The notes: generated by a model not told the origin, from the letters alone. DNA of 64,000 bases from Protula sp. h YS-2021 (GCA_949752745.1 OX457031.1:4591967-4655966), one strand, 5' to 3'; positions 23,116 through 34,694 are shown, counted from the stretch's first letter. Translations and numbers: made by a program.

Positions 23116-25160
23116 ATTTGAAGAAGAAGGAGTGTGAACTACAATTTCCACACATGAGCAATTCGTATAAAATGGTCACGTTGAGTATTTGTCACCTTAA
23201 AAATGAGTGATAATTTGTGCTATAAAGAGAGTGATAATTTGTAAAAATAAAAAAGCCACGTGATTGTTTATGATGTGCTGTGTAATAAAACGAGTGGAGT
23301 CACGTGGCCACTGATCTGGTATATAGCGAATAGGCAGCGCGTTGTCACGTGATGACTGACCTTGACACTGATGGCCTTGTATTGAAATCACGTGATCCCT
23401 ACCTTTGCTGTCATTGGTTCTTTTCACACCATTCTTCCAGTTCTGCCTTAAACAGCCTGTAAATAAATACGAGGCTTGAATTTTGAGGGAATATTAATGT
23501 ATCAAGTTTTATTTGGGTTCTTTTATAAGGAATTTAAGTGTTTACTGATGTGCTGTTTTGTGTCTATAAGTTGCCATTTGTTTTTCATCTGGTATTTTAA
23601 ATTTTAATCTTTTAGAGGCTGTTTTGTTCCGGGCTGTGGTAGATGTGATTTCAGTTTGTTTTTCTTTTACTTTGTCTGGTAAACGATCGTTGTTGTCGAA
23701 CAGCCAACCTCTATGTAGAGCTGTTGTGTCTCGGACTTTTTTTTTTTTTGTTGTTGCGCAGACGCACTGCGCATTCCGTGAAAATGGTCCTCACTGAAAG
23801 AGAGGAACTACTTTTTTGGGTTAAATTCATCTTTGTATTTATACGTAGCACATAGATCTTGCTGCACTGTCGTCCACTACAAAAACCAACGGTTTAATTT
23901 TTCATAGTTCAAACAGTGTGTAGCTGTTTGGCATATTCGGGTGCACCGATGTTGCTGTTCACTGACCGCTCTAGTTTTTCATATCTCGCTCAGGATGAAA
24001 CTCAGGAATTAATTTTCAGTTAAGCTTGTGGGGATCCAATTTTTGTACAGTGTTTTGTATATTAATCGTGTATGACTTTTTTATTTTTAGTTTTATTTTA
24101 GTTTTTTTTTCTTCTTTGGGGGTGCAGGTTTTTGCAAGCAAAGAAAATGCACGTTTTAATTGAAAGTTTTACGCCTATGCCTAATCAAATCAGGACAAAT
24201 AAATTTAATTTCCCATAAATTTCACCAAATTGACATTTTTGTTACTGCTATCGAAAATATTTTGCTGGTGGTTGAATGTGTCAGTTTTCTGGGACTTTCC
24301 ACTGGGGTTTTCATTGCCCATTGACGAAACAGTTTCCATTTTCTTCTTCTTTCTCTTTAAAAAAAAAAACACGTGGTATCGTTTGTGCTATGGATTTGAA
24401 TTTAGCTGTAGAATTTTTTTTAGAGAGTAGTAAAAAATACCTTATCTTCGTTTTGAATTCCATTTAAATGTTGAGCTTCAAACATATTCTGATTATTATT
24501 CTGTTATCTATTGTGTTCTAAGATGAAAAAGAGTAATGCATGTTATATTTTGTACATATGAATTTTATTTAGAGGCGGATTTAAATCTATATATCGTTTT
24601 TAAATTGGTGACGTGTATGTGTGCTCATTCGGTCATAATGCGCTCTAACTTGGGAATTGTTCCCGGGTGTTACTGCTCCAAGCAGGCCAATGCCTGAGCG
24701 GAAGGATTTACCATGTCATATTCTGGTGATCAGGCAAAGAATGAGTCCTGAAGAACTACATTTTATTCTCAAAATATACTATGTGTTGCCTGTCAAGGAA
24801 TGTGCTCGTGTTATTAAGGAATAATATGCAATGAAACCAATGTGACATATTCGCTGAAGAATAAAGGAAATATTGATGAAAAGTGTAGTTTCGTGTGTAC
24901 TTTTTATATTATTTATATATAACATCGGACACTTCCCGAAAGTTGAAATTTCGTCCACAGCCGTCGCACAGACGTTGGATGCCTGTCCCGAAGGATGGGG
25001 GGGGGGGATGGGGGGGGGGGTACTTCGTTCGGTTGTGCTTCTTAAGCCGTTGATGTCGTGAAGAGATATAGGTCTGAACAAAATAGAAAAGGCTCATTTA
25101 TTTATTTTTGTTAATGCATTCGAAAAGATTGCTTTACATTTTTGCCAGCGTGTGAAGATG
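23116..25160. other. Intergenic stretch, no gene recognised
   Basis: Four more CACGTG E-boxes lie at 23257, 23301, 23346 and 23389. A second dispersed-repeat copy is at 23691-23880. Poly-T and poly-A runs occur near 23740 and 24360, and G runs at 24998-25020. No coding exon is supported. Confidence 0.6.
23691..23880 (+). repeat. Dispersed ~195-bp repeat, copy 2 (most diverged)
   Basis: It shares the order of words with copies at 11621-11812 and 26240-26440: CAGCCAACCTCTA, GCATTCCGTGAAAA, GAGAGGAACTACTTTTT and TTTATACGTA-CA-AGAT. A T14 run is inserted. Confidence 0.55.
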
Positions 25161-25164
25161 GCGG

Positions 25165-25905
25165 CCTTTACGTAAAAATATCCAACCCTGCCCGAAATGT
25201 GGAAGTCCTCCCCCCACCCACTCCCTCCCCTCCCTCACCCCCCTCGCCCCATATACACACCCAAAGCAATATCCATATACGTAAAAATGTCCAACACTGC
25301 CCAAACTGTGGAAGTTTCCCTCGCTCGCCCACTTTCTACCCCCTACCTCCCAATCCTCCCCTCCCCCACCTCACGGGATATCCATATACGTAAACATACC
25401 CAACTCTGCTCATACTGAAGGTTTCCCCCTCCCTCTAGCTCTGCCCATCCCCCCCATACGCCCCAAGGGATATTCATATGCGAACCTGCCCAAACTATGG
25501 AAGTTACCCCTACCTCTCCCCTCCCCCTCCTCATCCCTCCTCCCCCCCCCCCGCACATTTACACCTTATGGGACAAGGGCGTAGCCAGCTTTTTGAAAAA
25601 AGGGGGTGCGTTTTTTAACGAGCGAGATTTCACTATTTTTTTCTGAAAAAAATATGTGGTTTTCCAGTCTTTGATATTTTTCTAAAAATATACCAAGTTT
25701 TACAGCCTTTATTTTTTTCCCGAAAAAGGAGGGTGCCATCGCACCAAATACACCTGCCGTGGCTACGCCAATGAGAGATATCCACATGCGTAAAAATATC
25801 CAACCCTGCCCAAATTATGGAAGAACCCCTTCCCGCCACCCCACCCCCTCCCTCCCAGTCCCCTCCCCCCCCCCCAACCCCAACAAACCTTAAGGGATAT
25901 CAATA
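25165..25905. repeat. C-rich ~105-bp tandem repeat, interrupted by a small TIR element
   Basis: Each unit holds CATATACGTAAAAATATCC, then AACCCTGCCCAAA-TGTGGAAG, then a long C-rich tract. Starts lie near 25172, 25278, 25386, 25473 and, after the insertion, 25789. Spacing varies because of the C-tracts. No coding role is seen. Confidence 0.7.
25574..25770. mobile_element. Small MITE-like element with GGCGTAGCCA ends
   Basis: A 197-bp insertion breaks one unit of the C-rich array. Its left end, CAAGGGCGTAGCCAG, is inverted at the right end, GTGGCTACGCCA. Inner arms GGGGGTGCG and GGTGCCATCGCACC also pair. ATGGGA on the left and ATGAGA on the right may be a diverged target duplicate. The family is not assigned. 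Confidence 0.6.
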
Positions 25906-26239
25906 TTGAAATGTTCTGGCGCAGAATGCTGGTTGAAAACATTAGGATTTAACTTTAGGCAAAGGAAGAGATAGTCAATAAAAAAGAAAGATGAGAAACA
26001 ACGATTTTTCTTCTTTTCCTTTCGTTACAAATGACATATGGAGGAGCCGGTCAATACTCTATGTCCTTTATGTCCTTCATATACTTGATATACTTTCCGC
26101 ACATTTGAACTACGGCTTAGTTAAATCGAAAGTTTGTGGACTGAAACAGCTATAAATAGACTACATAGCTTATATATGTGCATTAGCGGAAGTACCAGCG
26201 CCTTGGCACTGTAGTGTGTTTTAGATAACACAAGAACTT

Positions 26240-26440
26240 GGGCCTCCGTTGTAATAAAACAGCTGACCTCTGAGCATCTGTATCTGTTATGTATAAACAC
26301 GGATCGGATGGATATTTTAAAAAGTAGTTCCTCTCTTTTATGAGTACTGTTTTCGTGGAATTCTCAGTGGGTCTGTGGAGTAAACTGGTGTTACGCAAAA
26401 CAGACCGAACCGCCGTAGAGGTTGGCTGTTGGACAAGAAC
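26240..26440 (-). repeat. Dispersed ~195-bp repeat, copy 3
   Basis: In reverse orientation it closely matches copy 1 (11621-11812), including CAGACCCACTGAGAATTCC and TTTTTAAAATATCCATCCG. Confidence 0.65.
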
Positions 26441-26650
26441 GCTTTGACCGCTCCTTAATGCTACACTGTACGTAAAATACCAGTAGTATCAGGAGTAACA
26501 GGAAACTGTGACACGTCACAGTTGTACTTCAGGAGGTAAGTGTAAAAGAAAAGATAATGTAGACTTGATGATTTTGAGATCGCTTCTGTATAAAAAGACA
26601 AATTTCTTCGACGTTTGTTTTTAGTGGTTTTGGCGTCGCCTTTCTGACTT

Positions 26651-27535
26651 TAAATAGGTCAAGTAGACCATAACAGACCACGTTATTCACTCCTACATAA
26701 AAGCGGAAGTTAGACCACGTTAGTCGCTTTCACATAACAGCGGAAGTTAGAACGTTAGTCATTCCTACATAACAGCGGAAGTTAGACCACGTTAGTCATT
26801 CCTACATAACAGCGGAGATTAGACCACATTAGTTGCTCCCACATAACAGCGGAAGTTAGACCACGCTAATCATTCCTTCATAACAGCGGAGATTAGACCA
26901 CATTAGTCGCTCCAACATAACAGCGGAAATTAGACCACGTTAGTCATTCCTACATAACAGCGGAGGTTAAACCACGTTAGTCGCTCCCACATAACAGCGG
27001 AAGTTAGACCACGTTAGTCATTCCTACATAACAGCGGAAGTTAGACCACGTTAGTCATTCCTACATAACAGCGGAGGTTAAACCACGTTGGTCTCTCCCA
27101 CATAACAGCGGAGGTTAGACCACGTTAGTCATTCCTACATTACAGCGGAGGTTAAACAACGTTAGTCATTCCTACACAACAGCGGAGGTTAGACCACGTT
27201 AGTCGCTCCCAATAACAGCGGAGGTTAGACCACGTTAGTCATTCCTACATAACAGCGGAGGTTAGACCACGTTAGTCGCTCCCACATAACAGCGGAGGTT
27301 AGACCACGTTAGTCGCTCCCACATAACAGCGGAAGTTAGACCACGTTAGTCATTCCTCCATTACAGCGGAGGTTAAACCACGTTATTCACTCCTACATAA
27401 AAGTGGAAGTAAGACCATGTTAGTCGCTCCCACATAACAGCGGAAGTTAGACCACGTTAGTCATTTTTCCTACATAACAGCGGAGATTAAACCACGTTAG
27501 TCACTCCCACATAACAGCGGAGGGAACATGTCAGT
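26651..27535. repeat. 37-bp satellite array with two alternating unit types
   Basis: About 23 units of the form ACATAACAGCGGAGGTTAGACCACGTTAGTC + 6 variable bases. The variable part is mostly either ATTCCT or GCTCCC, and the two types often alternate, which gives a partial ~74-bp higher-order period. Single-unit deletions occur, for example near 26745. An (AT)n tract follows at 27574-27645. Confidence 0.92.
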
Positions 27536-27570
27536 CACTTCCATATAAGCCCATCCAGGAGTGGAATTAT

Positions 27571-27573
<3 letters not shown>

Positions 27574-27645
<72 letters not shown>
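27574..27645. repeat. (AT)n microsatellite
   Basis: Alternating AT of about 72 bp after the 37-bp array. Confidence 0.97.
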
Positions 27646-27647
<2 letters not shown>

Positions 27648-27839
27648 CGTGGGGTAACTAAGTGACGTTGTTGTGACGTCGACGTTTGAATGTTTGGGGA
27701 TTGCTCATAACCACAGAAACATTCTGTAGCAGCGGCGGATATTATTGCATAAGCTATGTCTTTTTACGACATCGCAATTACGCAGTAATGACGTAAAACG
27801 TTTTGGACGTTGTCGTGATGTCAGTTATACTACAAAATA

Positions 27840-28450
27840 CTACAAAAGGTAATTATCCCCCGAGATATAGTTATGAACTTGTTCGTCTGTTCGTCCGTCC
27901 GTCTGTCTCTCTGTCCGCACTTTTTTTTATTCGCGAGATATCTCTGTTACTAGTTATCGGAAGCAAGCCAAGTGTTGCAGAAAGAAAATATGCATAGTGA
28001 AGTTGTGTAATGGCAGGTTTTTTTTCAATTTTGTAAAAAAAAGTGTGAAAATTTTGACGTTTTTACTTTTTTGGTCATTTTTGTATACATTTTGTTCGCG
28101 CAATATCTCCATTACTATTCATTGGAAGCAAACCAAATCTTACAGGAAGAACGACTGTGCAGTGAAGTTGTGCAACGGTGGGTTATTTTTTAGTTTTGTT
28201 TAAACAAAAAGTGAAGATTTCGACGTTTTTACGTTTTGGGACTTATTCGTTTTTGTAGCCAGTTTTGTTCGTGCGATATCTCCGTTACTATTTATTGAAA
28301 GAAAATCAAATCGTACAAGAAGAAAGTATATATAATGAAGTTGTGTAACGGCAGGGTATTATCCCCCGTGTAAAGGCAGTAATGAACTTCTCCATCTGTC
28401 GGTTTGTCCGTCTGTCTGTCCCCATTTTGTTCGCACGATATCTCCGAGGC
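27840..28450. repeat. ~170-bp tandem repeat with GTCCGTCTGTC heads
   Basis: Three to four diverged units share TTCGCG(A/C)GATATCTCCGTTACTA, GAAGTTGTG(T/C)AA(T/C)GG and GACGTTTTTACTTTT. Two copies of ATTATCCCCCG...TCCGTCTGTC begin at about 27852 and 28367. Related heads are at 3320-3360 and 55200. No coding role is recognised. Confidence 0.65.
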
Positions 28451-28914
28451 ATTTATATCGTAGGCATAAAAAGATCATCACTTGTAGATGATCATTGTCA
28501 GGTTATTTTTGAAAAATATTGAAAAAGGAAGAATTGGTACTAGGTTGAAAAATATGCTGTCATGAACTTTTCTTAAGGCAAAATGTAGCACGCTTTTTAA
28601 TGTTTTAGTTGAATATTTAATATACATTTTAGCAGTATTGTATATTTATTTTGACATATCACATAATGAAATTATTATTGTATTATATTTGGAATAGGTT
28701 CAAGCAACAAAATGTTTTCTTTATTGCAGATTTTTTAAAAAAAATAAAGGTTGTATGATTAGTAGATGTAAGTTAATACGCCAGGATGAGACCTCTTCAA
28801 TGAAATTGTTGAAATTAAATGCATGTCGCGTTACACGGGATCTTGCCTCACCAAGCCTCAGTTTTCGAAGCTCTTACAGTGATTTTCCGCTCAATAATAA
28901 TATTAAGAGCAGAT
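28451..28914. other. AT-rich spacer, nothing recognised
   Basis: Plain AT-rich sequence between the ~170-bp array and the repeats flanking the palindrome. No coding or structural signal was found. Confidence 0.5.
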
Positions 28915-29179
28915 TAGCGCCTTTTAGACGTTCGCACAAGGATTTGCAGTTTGGAGCCGTCAGATATATACCCCTGCAGTATAGTGCATTTTTAGACGTG
29001 CGCATGAAGCGTTGCAGTTTGTGATGGAGTGCTATTTTCATAGTTATTAAGCAATTTTTGATATAAAGAATTAATTTGCGATCTCAAAAAATGATTTGTG
29101 ATATCAAGAATAAATTTTTTATCTAAAAAATTCAGTTTGAAATGATATGAATTTGATATGAGTAATTAGTATTTGTTAT
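28915..29179. repeat. Left flank of the palindrome: TTTTAGACGT...GCAGTTTG units
   Basis: Two units (CCTTTTAGACGTTCGCACAAGG... at 28919 and CATTTTTAGACGTGCGCATGAAG... at 28988) resemble CCTTTTAGAAGTGCGTTTAGAG at 30665, on the far side of the palindrome. The large inverted element therefore lies within a small tandem family. From 29023 a TGGAGTGCTATTTT word resembles the palindrome's own tip. Confidence 0.5.
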
Positions 29180-30659
29180 CTATGGAATGTCATTTTAACA
29201 TTTAATGCTTATTTTTGATATCAAAATATGATTAAAGATATCAATAAATTAATGTAGATCTTAAAAATTTATATTTTGCTATCAGTAATTGAATTTTAGA
29301 TGGCAAAAATTTATGTTTGAGATAAAAAATCACTTTTCCAAAGATAGCGATAGAAGATAGCGAATCGTCAATTAAATTTTGGAGATGAAAACTTGAATTA
29401 TTGAGATCAATAATAACAACACAATTTTTGATCTCAAGAATTGCTTCTTTTTTGTTCAGTAAAAAAAGTAACTAAAGATTCTGCATACAAAGACCAGGCA
29501 TCATTTATTTACAGACGTGTGTTTCTGAATTTTTTAGTTAAAAATAGACTGATATTTTGATATCAAAAATCAATTTTTAAGATCAAAGAATCATTTGCAG
29601 ATTTCAAAATACAAATTAAAAAAGCGTCATTCTGAAATATTGATATCTGAAATAAATTCTTGATATCTAAAAATGGAAAATGAATTATTCAGCTCAAAGT
29701 ATAGATTTTGCTGTCGGATATTTCATTTTTCTATCAAGAATTGAACTTTTGATCTCTAAAAATGAATTTTAGAGACCAATAAAACATTTTTTATGTCAAT
29801 AAACATTTTTTTGAGCTCTCTTAATATTTGTTGATCTCTTGAATTATTTTATGAGATCAAAAAAATTTAGAGATTACCAAAAATATTATAACAGATAACT
29901 ATGGAATGCCATTTTCCCATTTTTTTAGGGAATTATTGATAATATTGATAACAAGAAAATTGATTTTTTGATGAAAAGAAATAATTTTTGATCTCATAAA
30001 ATCCATATTTTGACATCATGAAATAATTTTTGCTATCTGTAATTGTATTTTGATATCTCTCAATGTATTGTTGATCTCAAAAAATAGTTTTTGATGTCAA
30101 TAAATATTTAGATATATCAAGAAATATTTATTGATATCAAAAATGATTTAATGATATCTAAAATGATTTTTTGAGATCAAAAACTAAATTCTTGATAGCA
30201 AAAATGAAATATTTGAGGGCAATATATCAATTTTGAGCTCAGCAAAAATATTAGATATCAAAATAGCTGTCTATATTTTTTATCTAAAATTCAGAAGGAA
30301 CCATGTGTGAATGAAATGATGACTAGCGCCGGTATGAAGAATCGTTCTCTTAATTTTTTGATGTACAAAAAAGAAACAGTTCTTGAGATCAAAAACTGTG
30401 TTGTTATTATTAATATCAAAATATTTTTTCATGTCCAAAATTAATTGACGATTCGTTAAATTTTACCTAAATGGGTGCCTCCCTTAAGATTTGGTGAAAC
30501 CGATTCTTTAATTTCAAAAAGATTGTTTTATTTCAAATTAATAAAATTTAATTATTGATAGCATAATATAAATTAATGAGATCTACATTTAATTATTGAT
30601 ATCTTTATTTATATTTTGATATAAAAATTATCAATCAATGTTAAAACGGCATTCAATAG
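29180..30659. repeat. ~1.48-kb imperfect palindrome made of GATATC/GATCTC words (foldback-like element)
   Basis: Left tip CTATGGAATGTCATTTTAAC (29180) pairs with the right tip, which reads CTATTGAATGCCGTTTTAAC on the reverse strand (ending 30659). Arms match well for the first ~120 bases. They match again at 29361-29372 with 30444-30455 (CGAATCGTCAAT) and at 29477-29530 with about 30290-30346. The centre is near 29920. The inside is AT-rich and full of near-palindromic words such as TTTTTGATATCAAAAA. A third copy of the tip word lies at the centre (29900-29915). No coding sequence is seen. It may be a foldback transposon or two head-to-head MITEs. Confidence 0.75.
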
Positions 30660-31873
30660 TTTGGAGCCTTTTAGAAGTGCGTTTAGAGCGTTGTAGGTGA
30701 GGGACTTTCAGACATATACTTGGAGCCAGGCTGGGGAAAAATAGTCTCTCTGGGAAGGGGCCGAAAAAGTAAAGAAATTTATTTGAAAACATTTTTCCGT
30801 TTGAATGGTACTACTGAAAGAGGTTTGATTTCTTTTGTTTATCTTACAAAACTATCCTTTGCTTACAGTGTATGTTTCATTCTTGAGAAAAAAATGTATA
30901 TTTTAATATTTATTGTGACTTTAAACACTAACAATTCCTCATAAACACGGCCGACAACTTTTGGTTATTAATATTACCAATGATCAAAACTTTGCCTAAG
31001 CCCAAATTCATTTTCGTGATATTGCTCTTTGAGATAGGAAAATGTACAAAGTTTATTAATTCATACAAAACACTTCCAATTGACCGGTTTTTTTCAACAC
31101 GCTTGGAATTGGGAGAAACAAATGTGACGGACATCTGCTATGTAGTGGTTAACTGAAATTTTTCATATAGAGGGGGGAAGGGCAATAAAAGTTCTCATAA
31201 TTTTGCACATGCGATTTATAGATCTCCGTCGAACCACTTTTAAGTAACCGATTGCATACAACCTATGCTTGAGTGGGTTGGGGGGGAATCTTAAGAATGC
31301 ACCCACTGCATTCTGTTCCATGTATAGCGTAAGAACCGATTTATATTTTCGTCTTTAAAACATTTGACTGAAATAATTTAAGTTTTTTATTAATCGATAT
31401 CTGGTCTAACTAAAATTAATTTATTTGGACAACAGGAAAGGGATATTAACTGATTGTTATGGCGGATTGATATAACTGAACGAAATAACTGACAGATATA
31501 GATGGTTGATATAACTGATTGATATATCTGATTGTTATAACTGACTACTCCGTGTGCAAAGGTTTCACTTGACAGTTTGATAGACAATATCGAAGGATAC
31601 ATGGTTTAGACTAAGTATCAAAAGATGTTGAAAACCAAGGATTTCTTACAAAGCAAGTGTTAAATCCGTGAATGACCGTTCACAAATAGCATTTCTATCT
31701 ACAAAGGGACATTTTTATAATTAAAAAAACAATAATGAAGAACAGAAATGCAGGATGCACATTAAATTATTTTATTGGGTTTACTAATTTACTTAAAATA
31801 AAATTTCTTGAAGTGAAATTTCACGTTACACAGCTATTACTGTGATTATTTACACTAGGGAAGGATACTTGAA
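30660..31873. other. Intergenic stretch before the BTB gene
   Basis: No gene was recognised. A short degenerate repeat of GATATAACTGATTG-like words lies at 31440-31550. The BTB gene's promoter is expected in the last few hundred bases, but no TATA box or clear initiator is visible. Confidence 0.5.
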
Positions 31874-32018
31874 ATGGCGAACACTGATATTGGAGAAGAG
31901 CGTTATGGCAATGACTGGCGGATAAACAAAACCCTGGCCGAAAGACAGGCTTACATGCTAGAGCACAGCATTGCAACTGACGTCACCTTCCTGGTCAGCA
32001 ACAAAGCAATATGCCCAG
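31874..32018 (+). CDS. BTB-BACK protein (BTBD3/BTBD6-like), exon 1
   Basis: First of three coding exons (31874-32018, 32597-32744, 33569-34694) that join in perfect phase into 472 residues. This exon runs from ATG to the donor CCCAG|gtgatg, phase 1. It encodes DWR-NKTLAERQAYMLEH followed by IATDVTFLV, the classic start of the BTB fold in BTBD3/BTBD6 proteins (about residue 36 on). The spacing of DW and the helix before the BTB domain match that family. BTBD6-type proteins are cytoplasmic and act as cullin-3 adaptors or partners of zinc-finger factors; the role here is inferred from the family. This is the first ATG in frame after stops. Confidence 0.88.
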
Positions 32019-32596
32019 GTGATGCTTTATTCAACCTTTCACTATGATTTTAACTAAAATAATGTTTTACATAACAACAGAAAATTTTGTATGGCAGAGA
32101 TTGCGGAATTGTTCAAATCAGGAGTGTGAGCTTTATTAACACTTTTCTAAATCATCTTCAGCAACAGCTTAACTTTACGGTTTCTTTGTAGACCATATTT
32201 TAAGTTGAGTTCCTATAATTCCCATTTGCAAACATCGTGTAGTTATTACGGAAGTTTCTCTTCTTTTTTCCGCTTTTTCTCTTTCCGTTGTCTCGTGTAC
32301 CGTCAGATATAGGATGACTTATCTCAAAACGGTTAGTAATAAGTATCTTGATTTCATATTCGACCCTTTGGGTTGAATAACGTCACAACATTTCGGTTGA
32401 AACGTCCCGGGTAGGAATCCAGCTCAGAATGGTTAGAGCGAGATTGACTTTCACTCCAGTTGTCTTAACTAAGCAAACGCAGTGGGTTGTTTCACCTGTC
32501 ATGGAATTTAGAATTAATGTCCACTGATTCTTTCGACCATCGTTTTAAAAAAGATCTTGATTTAATAAGCATAATGAATTTCACTAATATTTTTAG

Positions 32597-32744
32597 ATGC
32601 AAAACAAGAGAAGTTTTCCGCACATAAGCACATGCTTATTTCAGCATCACCAGTTTTCTTTGCTCATTTCTCTGGCAAGTTTCGCCCGGAAACTACCATT
32701 GAGGTTCATGACATCGAGCCCGCAGCTTTTTACCAGATGTTAAG
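32597..32744 (+). CDS. BTB-BACK protein, exon 2
   Basis: Acceptor ATTTTTAG| and donor TTAAG|gtgata, entering in phase 1 and leaving in phase 2. It encodes the middle of the BTB domain. FSAHKHMLISASPVFFAHF carries the conserved 'F-AHK-iLa-aSpvF' motif, and IEVHDIEPAAFYQMLR is the conserved strand and helix before the BTB tail. The codon split at the exon end (AG|A) regenerates an arginine. The intron before is 578 bp and the one after is 824 bp; neither shows other coding sequence. Confidence 0.88.
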
Positions 32745-33568
32745 GTGATAATTTGGGTGACCAAATCGTCATGTATTGTAATTAAAACAATATCAAGAGT
32801 TTTCTTCATTTAATTTACTTTCTTGGCTGCAGGCTCAGCACAAATAAAAGTTTATTTGACTTGTTTTACACAACGAAGTTTAGAATGCGAAAAAAAAGTT
32901 GTATAAAGTACGGAAGTATGTCACTAGACGCCAAAGCTAATAAAGTAATACACAGTAACATAATGAGCACATGAGATTCAGAAACTTTTCACAGGATGTA
33001 CAAGCTATTCACGTGATGTACCGTATAGAACTCGTCACAATACGTTAAGGTCGATCTTTGTAATATAATGTACAAGGGAGGTATAACATGGTATATAACG
33101 AATAACTTGCCACCAGATGTACAAGGTAAAGTTTGAAACGTGTTGAAGAGATAAAGAGCCTGTCACGAGCTAAAGGGTAGTCATAACGTGTAAAAATATA
33201 CTAAAAATGGTACGGATGAGTGGTTGGCTCATAGCAAACTAGGGCTATGAACCAAATACGATGGAATGGTTCGGAACACATAAATCTGCTATAAGCTGGA
33301 AATTTAAAATGTTGACTTTATCAAGCCAGTACACTAAGATTTAATATCAAAGTTAATACTTTCTAATTAAACATGTTTCATGTATATAAATATGGTATAC
33401 AACAATATCTCTATCCAGTTCCATTCAGTCAATCCTATTGCAAGTAATTCCAGTTCCAAAAGAAAATAGTAGGCATTGAATGATATATTTTAGAAATATG
33501 AAGTTCCTGACATACCTTATCACGAATATATTTGAAACGATTGCGACAGTTCTTGTTTATATTCACAG

Positions 33569-34694
33569 ATATGTCTACACTGATCATGCTGAAATAACTG
33601 GCAATCACGTAATGCAAATAATGCATACATCCAAGAAATACCAGATTTCTGGCCTAACACAGATGTGCGTGAAGTTTCTGCAAAACGAACTCCGTCCAGA
33701 GAATGCATGTTTGATATATGAACAGAGTGAGTTCTTCTGTGAAGAGGGACTGTCGAAAAAAAGTATGACTTTGATAAGAGAAAACACAAAAGGAGCCTTT
33801 TCATCTCAATCATTTTTAGATATTTCGCATCAAACGTTAGAGAAGATATTAGAATCAGACGCATTATCAATAACTGAATTAGAAATATGTGATAATTGCA
33901 TCATGTGGGCAGAAGAGAAATTAAAAGAACAAAAGAAAACTGCAAGTGGTCAAGCTATTCGGGATGTTTTAGGTAGTGTCCTGTACAAGATTAGAATGCC
34001 AACACTCCCAATAGCATACTTCTGCACAACAATCAGCAATTCTGGCATTCTAAAAGAAAATGAAGAATTGCAGCTGCTCCGCTATATAGGTACACCAACG
34101 AAGCCTCCAGATGCAGATTTTCTATTCCCAACCACAACGAGAACTTTGGTACAATCAGATGAGATGTTCTTGTCTCAAGATTGCTTACAGTCTGCCAAAA
34201 TGCAAGTTGTAACTAGGGATAAATTGAAAAGCAAATTAACTCTTATCAGTCAAGATAAACTTGCGATAGACAGCTTACTTCTGGCAGTGCCTTTGCCTAC
34301 TGAGAAAGATCAAGTACTTGGCAACATGTCTTATTATGTTGATTACATCAGTGGGTTATTTATGAAACGTAAAACGCATGAAGTAAATTCACGAACTGTA
34401 AAATACAGGGAAGAAATTTCTGGTAGAGTAGCATATACGGTTTTCGACATTCCAGACATAGACGAATCAAATCATAATGAATTAAGCATAGTTTTGACGG
34501 GCGACGTATGTGAAAAACAAACGTACAAAATCTCAACTAAAAACTACAGTCTTCAAGGTTGTGGTAAAACAGTGTCTGTCACATACTCGGATGAAAAGAA
34601 ATGGGGTCAACAAGTGCAAAACTTTCCAGTCAACAATGTACAAAATGTTTATTATCCACTTCAACTCCTGGGAATAAAATTGTGTAAAAAGTAA
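33569..34694 (+). CDS. BTB-BACK protein, terminal exon (BACK and probable PHR-like region)
   Basis: Acceptor TATATTCACAG| at 33558-33568; stop TAA at 34692-34694. Residues 98-138 finish the BTB domain (RYVYTDHAEITG, then SKKYQISGL). Residues about 140-245 form a BACK domain (ENACLIYEQSEFF, ISHQTLEKILESDALSITE, NCIMWAEEKLKEQ, then IRMPTLPIAYF). The remaining ~180 residues occupy the place of the PHR beta-sandwich of BTBD3/BTBD6 but are strongly diverged, with only scattered likeness (GDVCEKQTYKISTKNYSLQG, VQNVYYPLQLLGIKL). The in-frame ATG at 33480 lies in the intron and is not the start. This is probably a fast-evolving or lineage-expanded paralogue. Confidence 0.88.

Noticed and set aside
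24779..25097. Minus-strand frames with CDGCGRNFNF (zinc-finger-like)
   Set aside because: A single Cys pair next to G-rich low complexity, no His pair, no splice context.
26651..27535. CRISPR-like array (37-bp repeats)
   Set aside because: The units are contiguous tandem repeats with near-identical 'spacers'; this is a eukaryotic satellite.
33480..33568. In-frame ATG upstream of the BTB terminal exon
   Set aside because: It lies in the intron. The acceptor at 33567-33568 joins in exact phase to exon 2 and gives the conserved BTB sequence.
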